From Lewinella sp038528965 (GTDB taxonomy: Bacteria > Bacteroidota > Bacteroidia > Chitinophagales > Saprospiraceae): a DNA stretch of 64,000 nt. The notes beneath the pieces were generated by a model. The model was not told the DNA's origin, did not search any database, and was given only the letters and a program-made list of their open reading frames with translations. Location of the stretch: the NCBI GenBank assembly GCA_038528965.1, contig JBCBEC010000027.1:29368-93367 (forward strand), given 5' to 3'. The translations under genes were made by a program, and so were the position numbers. Each line of letters begins with the position of its first letter. Position 1 is the stretch's first letter. This document shows, one piece after another, positions 1 to 8,585 of this stretch.

Positions 1-1465
1 CTGGCATCAAGGATTTCGCGGTGGTTGCTAGCTTGGTGGATGGTGTCTGCTGCTCCTTAGGCGGCAGCAACTGTGCCTGGAAAACAGATTCGACCAATTG
101 TATAAAACGTGGTTCTTCCCGAAGGGGCTCGAGCAGCGGTATGTTTTTGAAATTGATGATTTGCCCTGTTCGCTCTTTGACATTGCGCTCCAGGAAGTCT
201 AAGGCCAATTCCTTTTCGCCCAAATGCACGAGCAAAAAGAGCTGCCAGGGAAACAAGTTTCCACCAAAACCTTCTTTTATCCGTGCGCTCACCTGGCTGA
301 TATCTACTCCAATCGCTTCGTCGGGATGCACCAGCTGATACAGCACCCGACACTCTTCGGGCCTTTCTACCAGTGGGTGATCGTTTAAAAATTGGTCTAG
401 CTGATCATATTGCTTCAAGTGAATGTAACATAGCTGGAGCAGGGCTATGGCGTGCGTAAAGCGCGGATTAATCTTTAGCGCAGCTTCTGAGCATTCTACC
501 GCTTTTGAGAATTCGCGAGACAAATAATAAATATTCGCTTTCGTGAAATAGTGATTGGGCGATAGCGGGTTAATTCTTAAGATATTGTCCGCCGCCTGGT
601 GCGCCTCCTCAAAGTAACCGATGGCGGTGTACAACTCACACAAGCCTTCTTCGGCTTCGGTGTAGGCGGGGTTGATGGCCAGGGATTTCCTGAAAAAATC
701 GAAGCCTTGGCGGAACTCCCATTTACCCCAAAAGTGCAAGGTTGCTTTGGCAAAGTATCCTAAATCAGACTCGGGTTTTAATGTAAAACCTGCGGAGAGC
801 TTCGCTTCCGATAGTAGGAGTAAGCTCTTATCTGTCCCCCACGAACCAAACATCGCGTAGCTATACCCCAGTCCAAAGTAAGGCAAGGCAAAGCCAGGCT
901 CTAGGGCTACACACTGTTCGTATAAGGCTACGGAGTTACGAATTCCTTCCCCATCCCACATCAAATGCTGGTAGCGCGCTTTGAGGTAAAGGTCATAAGC
1001 CTCAATATTTTTGGTGGGAACTTCTACCAGATGATCCTGGATATTCAGATGCCCGAAATTGGCGCGAATTTGATCGGCAATAAGTAAGCTCACTTCATCC
1101 TGCAAAGCAAAGATATCTTCCAGTTCGCGGTCGAAGTTTTTTGACCACAGGTGCGTACCATCATTGGTATCGATTAACTGGGCAGTAATGCGAATCCTGT
1201 TTTGAGCTCTGCGGACGCTCCCCTCCAAGACCGTACTTACCCCTAACTGATCACCAATGGTTCGTACATCTATATTTTTATTCTTAAAGGCAAAAGAGGA
1301 GGTGCGGGCAATGACTTTCAGTCCTTGTATTGTAGTCAGGGCATTGATGATTTCTTCGGTTATGCCGTCGCTGAAGTATTCGTTCTCAGGCTCGGCACTC
1401 ATATTAACAAAAGGGAGAACCGCAATGGATTTATTGGATGGTGATATGGGTAGATGGTTGTTCAT
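1..1465 (-). CDS. FlgO-like domain / TPR protein (3' end outside window)
   Basis: The minus strand stays open from ATG 1465 to the window edge (488 codons seen), so the C-terminus is missing. The start is fixed by an in-frame TAG two codons upstream. Residues about 13-125 match the FlgO-like domain common in Bacteroidota TPR and cyclase-like proteins (SIAVLPFVNMS, then SDGITEEI, then a VLEGSVRRA-type stretch). The rest reads as helical TPR-type repeats with many Tyr, Leu and Ala pairs. Relatives usually carry a cyclase or DNA-binding domain before or after this unit. None precedes it here, and a regulatory domain could lie beyond the edge. Role is unknown, perhaps signalling or protein-protein scaffolding. 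Confidence 0.85.
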   Translation of the reverse strand, partial: MNNHLPISPSNKSIAVLPFVNMSAEPENEYFSDGITEEIINALTTIQGLKVIARTSSFAFKNKNIDVRTIGDQLGVSTVLEGSVRRAQNRIRITAQLIDTNDGTHLWSKNFDRELEDIFALQDEVSLLIADQIRANFGHLNIQDHLVEVPTKNIEAYDLYLKARYQHLMWDGEGIRNSVALYEQCVALEPGFALPYFGLGYSYAMFGSWGTDKSLLLLSEAKLSAGFTLKPESDLGYFAKATLHFWGKWEFRQGFDFFRKSLAINPAYTEAEEGLCELYTAIGYFEEAHQAADNILRINPLSPNHYFTKANIYYLSREFSKAVECSEAALKINPRFTHAIALLQLCYIHLKQYDQLDQFLNDHPLVERPEECRVLYQLVHPDEAIGVDISQVSARIKEGFGGNLFPWQLFLLVHLGEKELALDFLERNVKERTGQIINFKNIPLLEPLREEPRFIQLVESVFQAQLLPPKEQQTPSTKLATTAKSLMP

Positions 1466-1594
1466 TTTCTACTGTACTTATCTGGGCTTCTATGAACTGA
1501 CATTGAATTTGTAATGATTTTCTTTTAATTGGCTACAATAGATAGCATAAAAGACGTCGTCAGTTTTTGCTGGGTATGGACGACATACGCTTTG

Positions 1595-2626
1595 TTATGT
1601 GTTCTTTTTCAGTATTTTAACGATTCTACTATTTATAATTTCTGATAAGTTCCAATTGTATAGTTTAGGATCAGTTGTGCTGTAGAACTGAACAAGAACA
1701 GCATCAAGATTTTTGTAATATTTTGCGAAGCTTTGGTATCCTGGAACCCAGCCGGAATGTTCATATTCATAAATAGAGGCATATATTTCTTGTTCTCCTA
1801 TTTCAAATAATGTTCCATCGTTCAAGGCTCTTAGGAATGTACCTACGTCTTTTGCTGTGGCGTGCATGCCATAATCGTTTTCCTTCAAATCATCGGGATA
1901 TCCTACATGATAACCGCTCATTACATCCTCTATATTCACTTCACTTAGCGAACTGAAGGTATTGTTAAGGCTTAGCGGTATTAGAATTTCCTCCTGAATG
2001 AATTGAAAGTTACCATAACCTAATACATCATCCATTATCTTATTGATTAGTAGATAATTCGTATTGCAGTACTCATAGCGATCACCAGGTTCAAAGTTGG
2101 CCGGATGATCCAAAATTAACGCAAGGCTTTCTTCGTAGGTCCCTGTCGGAGCTGCCCAAAAATCCGGGGTATCTGTGAAATTGGGCATACCACTTCTATG
2201 CTGTATCATCAGCCTCAAAGTGATTTTGTCTGCATATTCGATTCTTCCTACAAGTTCCGGTAAATAATCAGCGATTGTTTTATCTAGAGAAAGCCGTCCA
2301 GCACTTACCAATTTGGTGACAGCCACAGCATCATATAGCTTGCTGATACTGGCAATTTTAAACAGAGCATCAGGTTTGGCAGGTGTTTTAGCTTCTCTGT
2401 TATGCCAGCCGGAAGCAAAATACTGAGGTGGCTGACCAGCTTGGTCTACATAAACGATCATTCCTTCGAACCCATGGCCAATGGCTTCGTCCACTTGTTC
2501 CTGAATCGTATCCGGTAGTGGAAGTATCCACGCCTTAACCAAAAGCCAAGGCACAAAGAATAAGGAGATTGCTGTGCCTAGCAATAACACGACTCTAAAT
2601 ATCTGTTTGGTTCGTTTCTTTTTCAT
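1595..2626 (-). CDS. Membrane-anchored serine hydrolase, beta-lactamase/PBP-like fold
   Basis: A 343-residue protein with a basic N-terminus and one hydrophobic segment (residues about 11-35), so it is probably anchored in the inner membrane with the catalytic domain outside. The class C beta-lactamase motifs are visible: SxxK as S93-I-S-K96, and YxN as Y186-C-N188. A third-motif-like HSG sits in the C-terminal part. The family includes D-aminopeptidases, esterases and carboxypeptidases, so the substrate cannot be told. It is one of four such proteins in the window (also at 15980, 36907 and 38685), but these differ in length and signal and are not tandem copies. Confidence 0.88.
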   Translation of the reverse strand: MKKKRTKQIFRVVLLLGTAISLFFVPWLLVKAWILPLPDTIQEQVDEAIGHGFEGMIVYVDQAGQPPQYFASGWHNREAKTPAKPDALFKIASISKLYDAVAVTKLVSAGRLSLDKTIADYLPELVGRIEYADKITLRLMIQHRSGMPNFTDTPDFWAAPTGTYEESLALILDHPANFEPGDRYEYCNTNYLLINKIMDDVLGYGNFQFIQEEILIPLSLNNTFSSLSEVNIEDVMSGYHVGYPDDLKENDYGMHATAKDVGTFLRALNDGTLFEIGEQEIYASIYEYEHSGWVPGYQSFAKYYKNLDAVLVQFYSTTDPKLYNWNLSEIINSRIVKILKKNT

Positions 2627-2724
2627 TCTATTTACTAATCTCTGGACGTAACTATTTCTTCAAGTACGGGAGAAAAATCTGTTTCCAAACCCGAACTTAC
2701 GTTTGTAGAGGGTTTCCTTAGGTC

Positions 2725-3219
2725 TTAAATTTCAAATTCATCAATCTCTATCTTCGATACTTCTTTCTCATAAACTACTTCTATTATTTTCTTCGTCATT
2801 TCAGTGATGTGATCTCTATCTACTTTTAAATCTAATTGATAGGTCGGTATGCCGTCCCAAACATGGTGATGAAATTTCTTTGCAAAATCAGAATTCGTAA
2901 ATCGTTCTAATTCTCCTTTTGTCTCTGGGAATGAACCATCAAAAGAAAGATGAATTCCATATCCGAATTCGTTCGTTTCTGAATTTTCAAGTAAAGTTCT
3001 TTTGACCATTTGGAAAATGACCATTTGTCCATCTGAGAAGTTAATTCCAAAATTTCGATTTGAAGATTTGTACTTGTTTTCCGTCAATGTCAGAACTTCT
3101 TCTAGCCTTTCAGCAAAGGTTGTGTTCGCCGATTCAACTTGGTTTTGTCCCTTACTTATGCAGGCACTTGTTCCAAAAAATGCTATCCCCAAAGCAAGTA
3201 GCATTCCGCTTATCTTCAT
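2725..3219 (-). CDS. Small lipoprotein of unknown function
   Basis: The start is taken at ATG 3219 because residues 1-20 (MKISGMLLALGIAFFGTSAC) then form a clean lipoprotein signal with the lipid-modified Cys at position 20. The frame stays open upstream to 3294, but that stretch does not look coded. The mature part of about 145 residues is charged, with an Asp/Glu-rich tail ending EIDEFEI. No family is recognised. It lies 3 bases from the usable 3' flank of the Ntn-hydrolase gene, whose stop is at 3298. A sequence about 50 bases ahead of the start recurs ahead of the YdeI-like gene (see the site at 3266). Confidence 0.7.
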   Translation of the reverse strand: MKISGMLLALGIAFFGTSACISKGQNQVESANTTFAERLEEVLTLTENKYKSSNRNFGINFSDGQMVIFQMVKRTLLENSETNEFGYGIHLSFDGSFPETKGELERFTNSDFAKKFHHHVWDGIPTYQLDLKVDRDHITEMTKKIIEVVYEKEVSKIEIDEFEI

Positions 3220-3265
3220 GGTCTTATGTTTTCTTAATTGAGCAGGGCAGAGATTTATGCACTTA

Positions 3266-3291
3266 AGCCCCAAAATAGGGAGAAACAACCT
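3266..3291 (-). promoter_or_regulatory. Upstream sequence shared with the YdeI-like gene
   Basis: On the minus strand the site reads GTTGTTTCTCCCTATTTT followed by GGGGCTTA, about 50 bases before ATG 3219. Nearly the same sequence lies at the same distance before ATG 5305, where it is split by the inverted-repeat element at 5361-5578. Position and conservation suggest a shared promoter or leader. The CTATTTTGG part resembles a Bacteroidota -7 box, but not exactly. It also acts as an empty-site comparison for the insertion. Confidence 0.4.
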
Positions 3292-3297
3292 CACCCG

Positions 3298-4710
3298 CTA
3301 AAACTCAATGGTCACCTCATCAGAGAGATCAAAAGTAGCCTTCTCAAACTTAGGCGGTAAAAAGAAGAATCGCTTTTTACCCGAAAAGGCGAAAGGTTCT
3401 TTGGGAATCTTCATGAAGTTTCGATCCAAGTATCCATTGCCATTTACGTCGTGCATTGCCCCAAAGGCGTATTGCTTGTTCGTAGGTACAGAGTAAAGGA
3501 TATGTTCCGTTTTCTCGGAATTAATCTCCACAAATCCGCCGTAGGGGCCTTGCCTTCTGTAATTCTCCTCTGAATCAGCCAAAAAATACCGCACCGCACC
3601 AGTAGCCTCCTTAGTCACAATAGTTATGGTAATATCCCGGTGGTTATCCGCGAACATTTGGTCCGTATTCGATTGGTGAGGGTTCATTTGATGCGCATTC
3701 ACCTGCTCGTAGTCGAATGATAGATTCGGCTTTATACATTCCTCAACCAAACTGAAATTTACAGCGGCGGTGTATGCTTCCATCAAGTCTCCAATAGCTC
3801 GCTGTTCGGAATCTGAGGATAAGTCGTAGTAGGTTGTATTGGCGTTAAAATCAAAATCGGAGAGGGAAAGGCTTCTTGCGGTCTGATTATCAAATGTCTT
3901 GAAGGCCACTTGTAGATTGGTCAGGTCATAAAGAATAGTCCAATAGGTTTTATAGGCCCCTCTATCTTCAGCTACATTTCCCAAAATTTCGAATACGGCT
4001 TCTTCTCCGAATGATTGGTCAGTAGGAAACTTCTCTAGATTATTTCTTACGGAACAATACCGCAAGCGAGAGTCCATATTCTTGGGCACGTAATAGTCAC
4101 CCAATTTGGATTCGGATTTCCCAAAAAACGCATCACTCACTGCGTGGGAGCTATTGGTTATGCTTTGGGTAGGAGCGGTGGAAACAGTAATTGCAACTTC
4201 CCTATCTATGAATTCAATAACGGCACTTTTGCCCGATTGGTCGACGACGAAATAGTGAATCGTGGAAGTGATGGGGTCGATGATCAGCCGATCAATATGG
4301 GCCAGAACTTCATCCACGGTACCATAATTATCCAACTGGTATTGAATCCATTCCAACTCCGATAGCTTGGTTGCTTCCGCTCCATCTTCTTGGTAAATGG
4401 TTTCTTTTAACCAAAGCATTTCTACCACCAATCCCTTCTCATTGATGCCACCGTAAGGGAATTCCTTTCCATTTTGGTTAAAAGTAATCGAGCCGTACTT
4501 GGATGTCCAGCAGGTATTTAAACCATCGTAGTTTAGATAAGAGCATTTCGCTTGGTTGCGGTTGTTCTTAATCACATATCCCATCCCATTATGCCAATCA
4601 AAATTCTTGGCAGCCCATACCTGTTCGGCATCAACATATTTAAAGGAGGTACAGCTAAAGCCTACCCAAGGGAACACTAAGGTTGCTATCAGAGCGATCA
4701 CGTTTTTCAT
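3298..4710 (-). CDS. C59-type Ntn-hydrolase (linear amide hydrolase) fused to DUF2141
   Basis: 470 residues. After a signal peptide ending at Ser19, Cys20 begins CTSFKY, which fits the Cys nucleophile of choloylglycine hydrolase/penicillin V acylase relatives exposed when the leader is removed. The following W-AAKNFDWH and GGINEKGLVVEML stretches are typical of that fold, and the hydrolase spans roughly residues 20-330. Residues about 360-470 read as DUF2141: AFGAMHDVNGNGYLD, then a PKEPFAFSG stretch and a PPKFEKATFDL stretch. The substrate is probably an amide such as an N-acyl amino acid or bile-salt-like molecule, acted on in the periplasm (inference). The family normally lacks DUF2141, so this is an unusual fusion. 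Confidence 0.85.
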   Translation of the reverse strand: MKNVIALIATLVFPWVGFSCTSFKYVDAEQVWAAKNFDWHNGMGYVIKNNRNQAKCSYLNYDGLNTCWTSKYGSITFNQNGKEFPYGGINEKGLVVEMLWLKETIYQEDGAEATKLSELEWIQYQLDNYGTVDEVLAHIDRLIIDPITSTIHYFVVDQSGKSAVIEFIDREVAITVSTAPTQSITNSSHAVSDAFFGKSESKLGDYYVPKNMDSRLRYCSVRNNLEKFPTDQSFGEEAVFEILGNVAEDRGAYKTYWTILYDLTNLQVAFKTFDNQTARSLSLSDFDFNANTTYYDLSSDSEQRAIGDLMEAYTAAVNFSLVEECIKPNLSFDYEQVNAHQMNPHQSNTDQMFADNHRDITITIVTKEATGAVRYFLADSEENYRRQGPYGGFVEINSEKTEHILYSVPTNKQYAFGAMHDVNGNGYLDRNFMKIPKEPFAFSGKKRFFFLPPKFEKATFDLSDEVTIEF

Positions 4711-4720
4711 TTGTATCGTT

Positions 4721-5305
4721 TTATCTAAACTGTTTTGGCTTCAAGTTTTTACTCGCATTTTCTGCAATTTCGGTAATTCTCTTTTGTCTCGTTTCTGGTC
4801 TCTTGGCAGAAATGACCCAGTACAATAGTATCTTTTTGGCAGACTTACTTAAATCCTCAAAGTACGCTAGTGAGCCTTGGTAATTCGCGAATGCTACTCG
4901 TAAATCTTCCGGAATCACAAGTGCTTCAACATCATCCAGAATTGTCCAGGATCCGTTCTCCTTCGCAATTTCAATGCTTTTGTAACCGGCCTCTTCCATG
5001 AGCCCCCGTTCGGTTAAGATTTTCACCTTTTCCTTGTTGACCCTTGACCAATTACTTTTGGGTTTCCTTTTACAGAAGTATTGCATGTACTGCTCCTGGT
5101 TGATCGACTTTTTTGTGCTATCAATCCACCCGAAGCAAAGCGCTTCATCAACGGCCTCACTCCAACTTAAGTTAAGGCTTGACGCGCCTTTTTTCTTGAT
5201 GATCAACCAGATGAAGTCTTTTGTCAAATGGTTTGCTTTGAGCCAATTCCTCCAGTCTTCTTGGTTGGCAGGACAGTAGCTATCCTTTTCGGTTATTGAT
5301 CTCAT
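4721..5305 (-). CDS. YdeI/OmpD-associated family protein
   Basis: Start chosen at ATG 5305 (MRSITEKDSYCPANQEDWR). The reading frame is open to 5380 but only with atypical residues, part of which would lie inside the inverted-repeat element. The protein has 194 residues with the family's marks: NWLKANHLTKDFIWLIIKKK, the LSWSEAVDEALCFGWIDSTKK core, and a KPKSNWSRVNKEKV stretch. Members are small cytosolic proteins named after E. coli YdeI. A bacteriocin-protection role has been suggested for some, and the biochemical function is unknown. The gene ends 10 bases before the Ntn-hydrolase start at 4710 and may be cotranscribed with it. Confidence 0.85.
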   Translation of the reverse strand: MRSITEKDSYCPANQEDWRNWLKANHLTKDFIWLIIKKKGASSLNLSWSEAVDEALCFGWIDSTKKSINQEQYMQYFCKRKPKSNWSRVNKEKVKILTERGLMEEAGYKSIEIAKENGSWTILDDVEALVIPEDLRVAFANYQGSLAYFEDLSKSAKKILLYWVISAKRPETRQKRITEIAENASKNLKPKQFR

Positions 5306-5360
5306 TTTTATGATTGTAGTAAATAGCTTTTTAGGTGCAGTCACTTGCGTATAAACCCCA

Positions 5361-5578
5361 AGAGCATGTTTAGAATTCAATAATCGGCGTCAAAATCAAC
5401 TTTTTAACCTTACTCTGCGTTACTGAAATCCCTGCCTGCTCGGCAGCCTCGCTGGCAGGCAGGCTCATTTAGCGCTGCTACCACGAAGTAGCTGCGAAGC
5501 AAAACTCCAATTTCAGCGCCTTGATTAAGGCTAAAACGACTGATTTTTACTTGAAGACCGAATTTCCAAACACGCTCT
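5361..5578. mobile_element. MITE-like inverted-repeat element, copy 1
   Basis: About 218 bp bounded by a right terminal repeat (GAATTTCCAAACACGCTCT, 5560-5578) and a degenerate left one (AGAGCATGTTTAGAATTC, 5361-5378). The same ends, in perfect 19-bp form, bound the element at 22293-22519. The interior has no convincing gene but carries a GC-rich hairpin (CCTGCCTGC at 5431, GCAGGCAGG at 5455). The left flank ...CCCCA joined to the right flank AAAATAGG... recreates the uninterrupted sequence seen at 3266-3291, supporting these boundaries. It sits just ahead of the YdeI-like gene. Confidence 0.65.
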
Positions 5579-5633
5579 AAAATAGGAAGAAACAACGTCA
5601 ATTTAGAGGGGGAATGCTAACGGATGTATATTG

Positions 5634-6233
5634 TTATTTCGAGTCCTGGCCTCGGCTTACCTTTTCTATGGCGCGCCATATCTCGTCGTAACCATGGCTG
5701 TAGCCTAATGCCCACAGGGCCGCCCCGCCGAGGTTTTCGTCTTTGGCCCACTCCATTTTTAAGGTCAGGCTCAAAGAATCTTCGAACCATACTTTTTCGT
5801 ATTGCCCATTTTCGAGTTGCTCCATATAATCGGCACTACCACTTAGCGAATCATAACTAGGTTGTAAATCTTCGGAATACGCCCGCCTAATTTGCCGATA
5901 AATCATATCCCTTTTGAAAACACGGTCAGTGGATTGTAAAGTAGAATTACCGCTTTCCCAAACCCCTCCGTATAGCGGAAGTCCCAATAGCATTTTATTT
6001 CTATCTAAACCTTTTTCCTGATAGAGATCAACCAGCTGCTTTATACTTCCGCTTGGTTCAGGAGCATCTAAAGGCGCTATGGGGCCATCAGTGGCGCTAT
6101 CTTTATTATGAAAACCATTGCTCGCTAATACGAACAGGTCTACATGTTCATTCAATTGCTCGAACTGATAAATAGCGTTTTGTTGTTCTAGAGGAAGCGT
6201 TACAATCAGGTGCTGCGATGGTCCTTTGTTCGT
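5634..6233 (-). pseudogene. GH18 chitinase-like remnant, N-terminal half missing
   Basis: About 200 codons encode only the C-terminal half of a glycoside hydrolase family 18 barrel: a LASNGF strand, GLDRNKMLLGLPLYGGVW, then WFEDSLSLTLKMEWAKDE and ALWALGYSHGYDEIW. The catalytic DxxDxDxE strand, which normally precedes this part, is absent. There is no suitable start codon or signal peptide: the frame simply follows the TAG stop of the AlkB-like gene, in the same frame. A start at TTG 6155 is possible but would give a protein unable to fold as a full barrel. Most likely a deletion or recombination joined the stump to the preceding gene. Confidence 0.7.
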
Positions 6234-6821
6234 CTATTGAAAGTTTCTATCTCTAAAGGTGATATTAATTCTATCACCTTGATACTTCGGATTCTCCAAG
6301 AGGCTATGCGTATATCTGGATTGACAATGCGATCCCATAACTAGTACACTTCCATTAGCTAAGTCTAAGTTGTAACATTCACCGTTCTCCTTTGCTTTAA
6401 AACTAAACGCTCTGACTTCGCCTAAACTAATGGATGGTAAAATAGTATTCACACCTGATGTTTCTTGATCACTATGATACGGAGCGAAGTAATTGCCATC
6501 AGGATAGTAGAGGCACATGGCCAGATCAAATTCTCGGTCCAATAGTTTTTCGACCTTCTCTTTTAAGGCGGCCATTTTACCTTCAAAAGGATAGCGTTTA
6601 CCGTGTATTTCTTCGGGATGACTTTCCTGTTTTATTAAGCCTTCCGTAAGGAATAAAATCTTAAAACCATCGGTCTCTATTAATTTTCCGCCAGCCTGGG
6701 TAATCATTCTGGCTTTATCAATTTGGTATTGATTTTTGAGTAGGGTGTACAGTTCTGTGGCTTCTTCTTTGGTTAGAAAGTCGCTGATATAATCAACCGT
6801 ACAATTGAGTGGGAGCCTCAT
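6234..6821 (-). CDS. AlkB-like 2-oxoglutarate/Fe(II) dioxygenase
   Basis: Start at ATG 6821 (MRLPLNCTVDYISDFLTKEEA); an upstream ATG at 6878 gives a 19-residue extension that does not look like the family. The double-stranded beta-helix signature is clear: the HxD of YHSDQET, the distal His of RYTHSLL, and the GDRINITFRDR end carrying the two 2-oxoglutarate and substrate arginines. The family repairs alkylated bases in DNA or RNA (AlkB/ALKBH2-like) or modifies RNA. The short length and YYPDGNYFAPYHSD stretch fit the DNA-repair type found in many bacteria. The stop at 6234 is followed in frame by the GH18 remnant. Confidence 0.85.
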   Translation of the reverse strand: MRLPLNCTVDYISDFLTKEEATELYTLLKNQYQIDKARMITQAGGKLIETDGFKILFLTEGLIKQESHPEEIHGKRYPFEGKMAALKEKVEKLLDREFDLAMCLYYPDGNYFAPYHSDQETSGVNTILPSISLGEVRAFSFKAKENGECYNLDLANGSVLVMGSHCQSRYTHSLLENPKYQGDRINITFRDRNFQ

Positions 6822-7020
6822 TAATACTTGTTTTTGAAGGTACCGAACGGCTGCTAGTAGGCTGCTACTTGCGCACACAACTCAAAGTAAGGAAAATCAA
6901 GTTTAAGTCAGTAGCTCGATATCACATCTGCTTGCTATTCCGCTAATACTCTTAGTATTGGTCCAAGCTGTTATATGAGCAAAAGGGTAGAGAGAGGATA
7001 TAGCATTTGGAAAAAGCTTC

Positions 7021-7464
7021 CTACATCAGGTCCATCCTTCTAATCATCCCTCCCAAGTGAGCGGTATAGAGAATCACCAGGGTGTTGGCGATTAACAATG
7101 TGATAAGGATACCGGGTATTCTGCGGTCTGGTTTTTCTTCTTGCAGGATGCTGGCCCAACCCATCACGCCCAAGAGTCCTGCAATACTTTGCAGCACGAA
7201 GGCTATTCTTCCCCAAAGGGCGTGGTTTTCCACGTGATCTTGCGGGAAAGAAGGCAAAACCTGCTTGGTCCACTCCGAAGTTTCTGGACCGGTGAAATAG
7301 GCAATTCCGGTGATGGCGGTGAGAATGAGTAAAGCGCTAAACGTGTTCTTCCAGGGCTTGCTGTCGAGGGGCTCCTGCCGCTGTATCACGGCGCGATAAG
7401 CCAGCCAGGGCGTGCCAATTACGGCTAAATGAACGATAACAATATGTATCCAGTTGGCTATCAT
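7021..7464 (-). CDS. Four-helix membrane protein (DUF2231-like)
   Basis: Start taken at ATG 7464 (MIANWIHIVIVHLAVIGTPW), which places the first helix at the N-terminus; a longer form from 7512 is possible. Of 147 residues most fall in four hydrophobic segments. Histidines sit at helix ends (IHIVIVH near the start, VENHALWGR in the middle, AHLGGMIRR at the end), a pattern seen in haem- or quinone-associated small membrane proteins and in DUF2231 proteins that begin HP..VHFP. Function unknown. The next gene at 7580, also a membrane protein, lies 115 bases upstream in the same direction, so the pair may form one unit. Confidence 0.7.
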   Translation of the reverse strand: MIANWIHIVIVHLAVIGTPWLAYRAVIQRQEPLDSKPWKNTFSALLILTAITGIAYFTGPETSEWTKQVLPSFPQDHVENHALWGRIAFVLQSIAGLLGVMGWASILQEEKPDRRIPGILITLLIANTLVILYTAHLGGMIRRMDLM

Positions 7465-7579
7465 TGTTGTGGCGTATTGGGTAGGTGTTTGGGGAATTGA
7501 GCTGCTTCGCAAAATACGGCTCCTATGAGTGTGGAGATCGGATGTGTATTCCGCCTAACTCAATTCCCCAGTCACTTTC

Positions 7580-8452
7580 TTAGTTTTCGGCTCCGGTAGT
7601 AATTGCTTCTTTGGGGTCAATTCCTTTATCCACCTGAGCGTAATCAAGTGTGGACCCGCCCATACTGTGTGGAATCAAGTAGACGACCGTCATCACTACT
7701 GCTGCTGTTATTACCGCGGTTCTGCTTACGTTCTCTTTCTTTTTGGGTTTAAAACCAATGATAGCCAGGGCCAGGGCCCAAACCACCCACATGATAAGCA
7801 TCTTGTTATCTGTGAAGTCCCCACCAAAGGGGAAACCTGTCCAGTATTCACCAAAGGCGCTTTTCTGTACCAATGGGCCTAAGATCATCCCACCGAGCGT
7901 CATGGCAGAGAAAGCGACAATCGTCCATCGGCGCATAGATTCAGGTTCGAAGATGGCGCTTAGCCCTGCCCGAATACCAAAAATGATCACAATGATCATC
8001 ATCGTAACGTGGGGAATCAAGATCAGGTCGGGAACGGGGTCTTTATACCGCAGTACAATCCTGTCCTCCCCCTTGGCAGGGATTTCAAAACCTCCACCAT
8101 CAATGCTGCCCGTAACGTAGTATTCCATTTTACCCGCAGCTGGCTGTACGGGTAATTGAGCGGTGAGTGCTCCCGTTTCGTCCAACTTAAAGTCGACGCT
8201 GGTAATTGCATCGTCCGTCTGGTAGCGCTTATAATTCAAGGTGGCCTGGTAGTCTGCGCCCTCAATAATGGGCATGGTTACCTTTGCTCCGTCGGTGGTT
8301 TCGTGCGTACGGATGAGTTCATACTTGTGTTCTTCTCCGCCGTTCTCCAGGTATCCTTTATACTCGTAAGTAGGTCCGGTGCTTCTTTGGTAGATCATGG
8401 CCGCCAAAGCCAAAAAAACGGCGACTACCCATAACAATATTTTCTTCAGCAT
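7580..8452 (-). CDS. Five-helix membrane protein with a periplasmic domain
   Basis: 290 residues. A first hydrophobic helix (residues 4-20) is followed by a soluble beta-rich domain (about 25-140) with regular alternating strands. Four more membrane helices come at about 143-165, 176-196, 218-234 and 247-262. The tail after PHSMGGS is acidic. The domain between helices 1 and 2 should be periplasmic. No enzyme motif is visible and the family is not one I can name. It lies upstream of, and in line with, the small His-rich membrane protein at 7021. The pairing hints at a membrane complex, but that is inference. Confidence 0.7.
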   Translation of the reverse strand: MLKKILLWVVAVFLALAAMIYQRSTGPTYEYKGYLENGGEEHKYELIRTHETTDGAKVTMPIIEGADYQATLNYKRYQTDDAITSVDFKLDETGALTAQLPVQPAAGKMEYYVTGSIDGGGFEIPAKGEDRIVLRYKDPVPDLILIPHVTMMIIVIIFGIRAGLSAIFEPESMRRWTIVAFSAMTLGGMILGPLVQKSAFGEYWTGFPFGGDFTDNKMLIMWVVWALALAIIGFKPKKKENVSRTAVITAAVVMTVVYLIPHSMGGSTLDYAQVDKGIDPKEAITTGAEN

Positions 8453-8585
8453 GTCTCTGATGTTTGATGCTTGTTTAATTCCTGCTTGCGCAAAAATACG
8501 GGATGAACGCTTAAATTATATTGACCCAGTGTCAGTTTTCCGGTGCTAAGGTGAATGCACCTCTGAAAGTCACGCTGCAATAAGA

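Noticed and set aside
5410..5601. 63-codon minus-strand frame in the inverted-repeat element
   Set aside because: Formed by the terminal repeat and hairpin of a non-coding element; copy 2 does not keep this frame.
1595..6878. Integron cassette array (many small same-direction genes)
   Set aside because: The gaps lack paired RYYYAAC/GTTRRRY sites, and the repeated GTTGTTTCT sequence does not fit an attC site.
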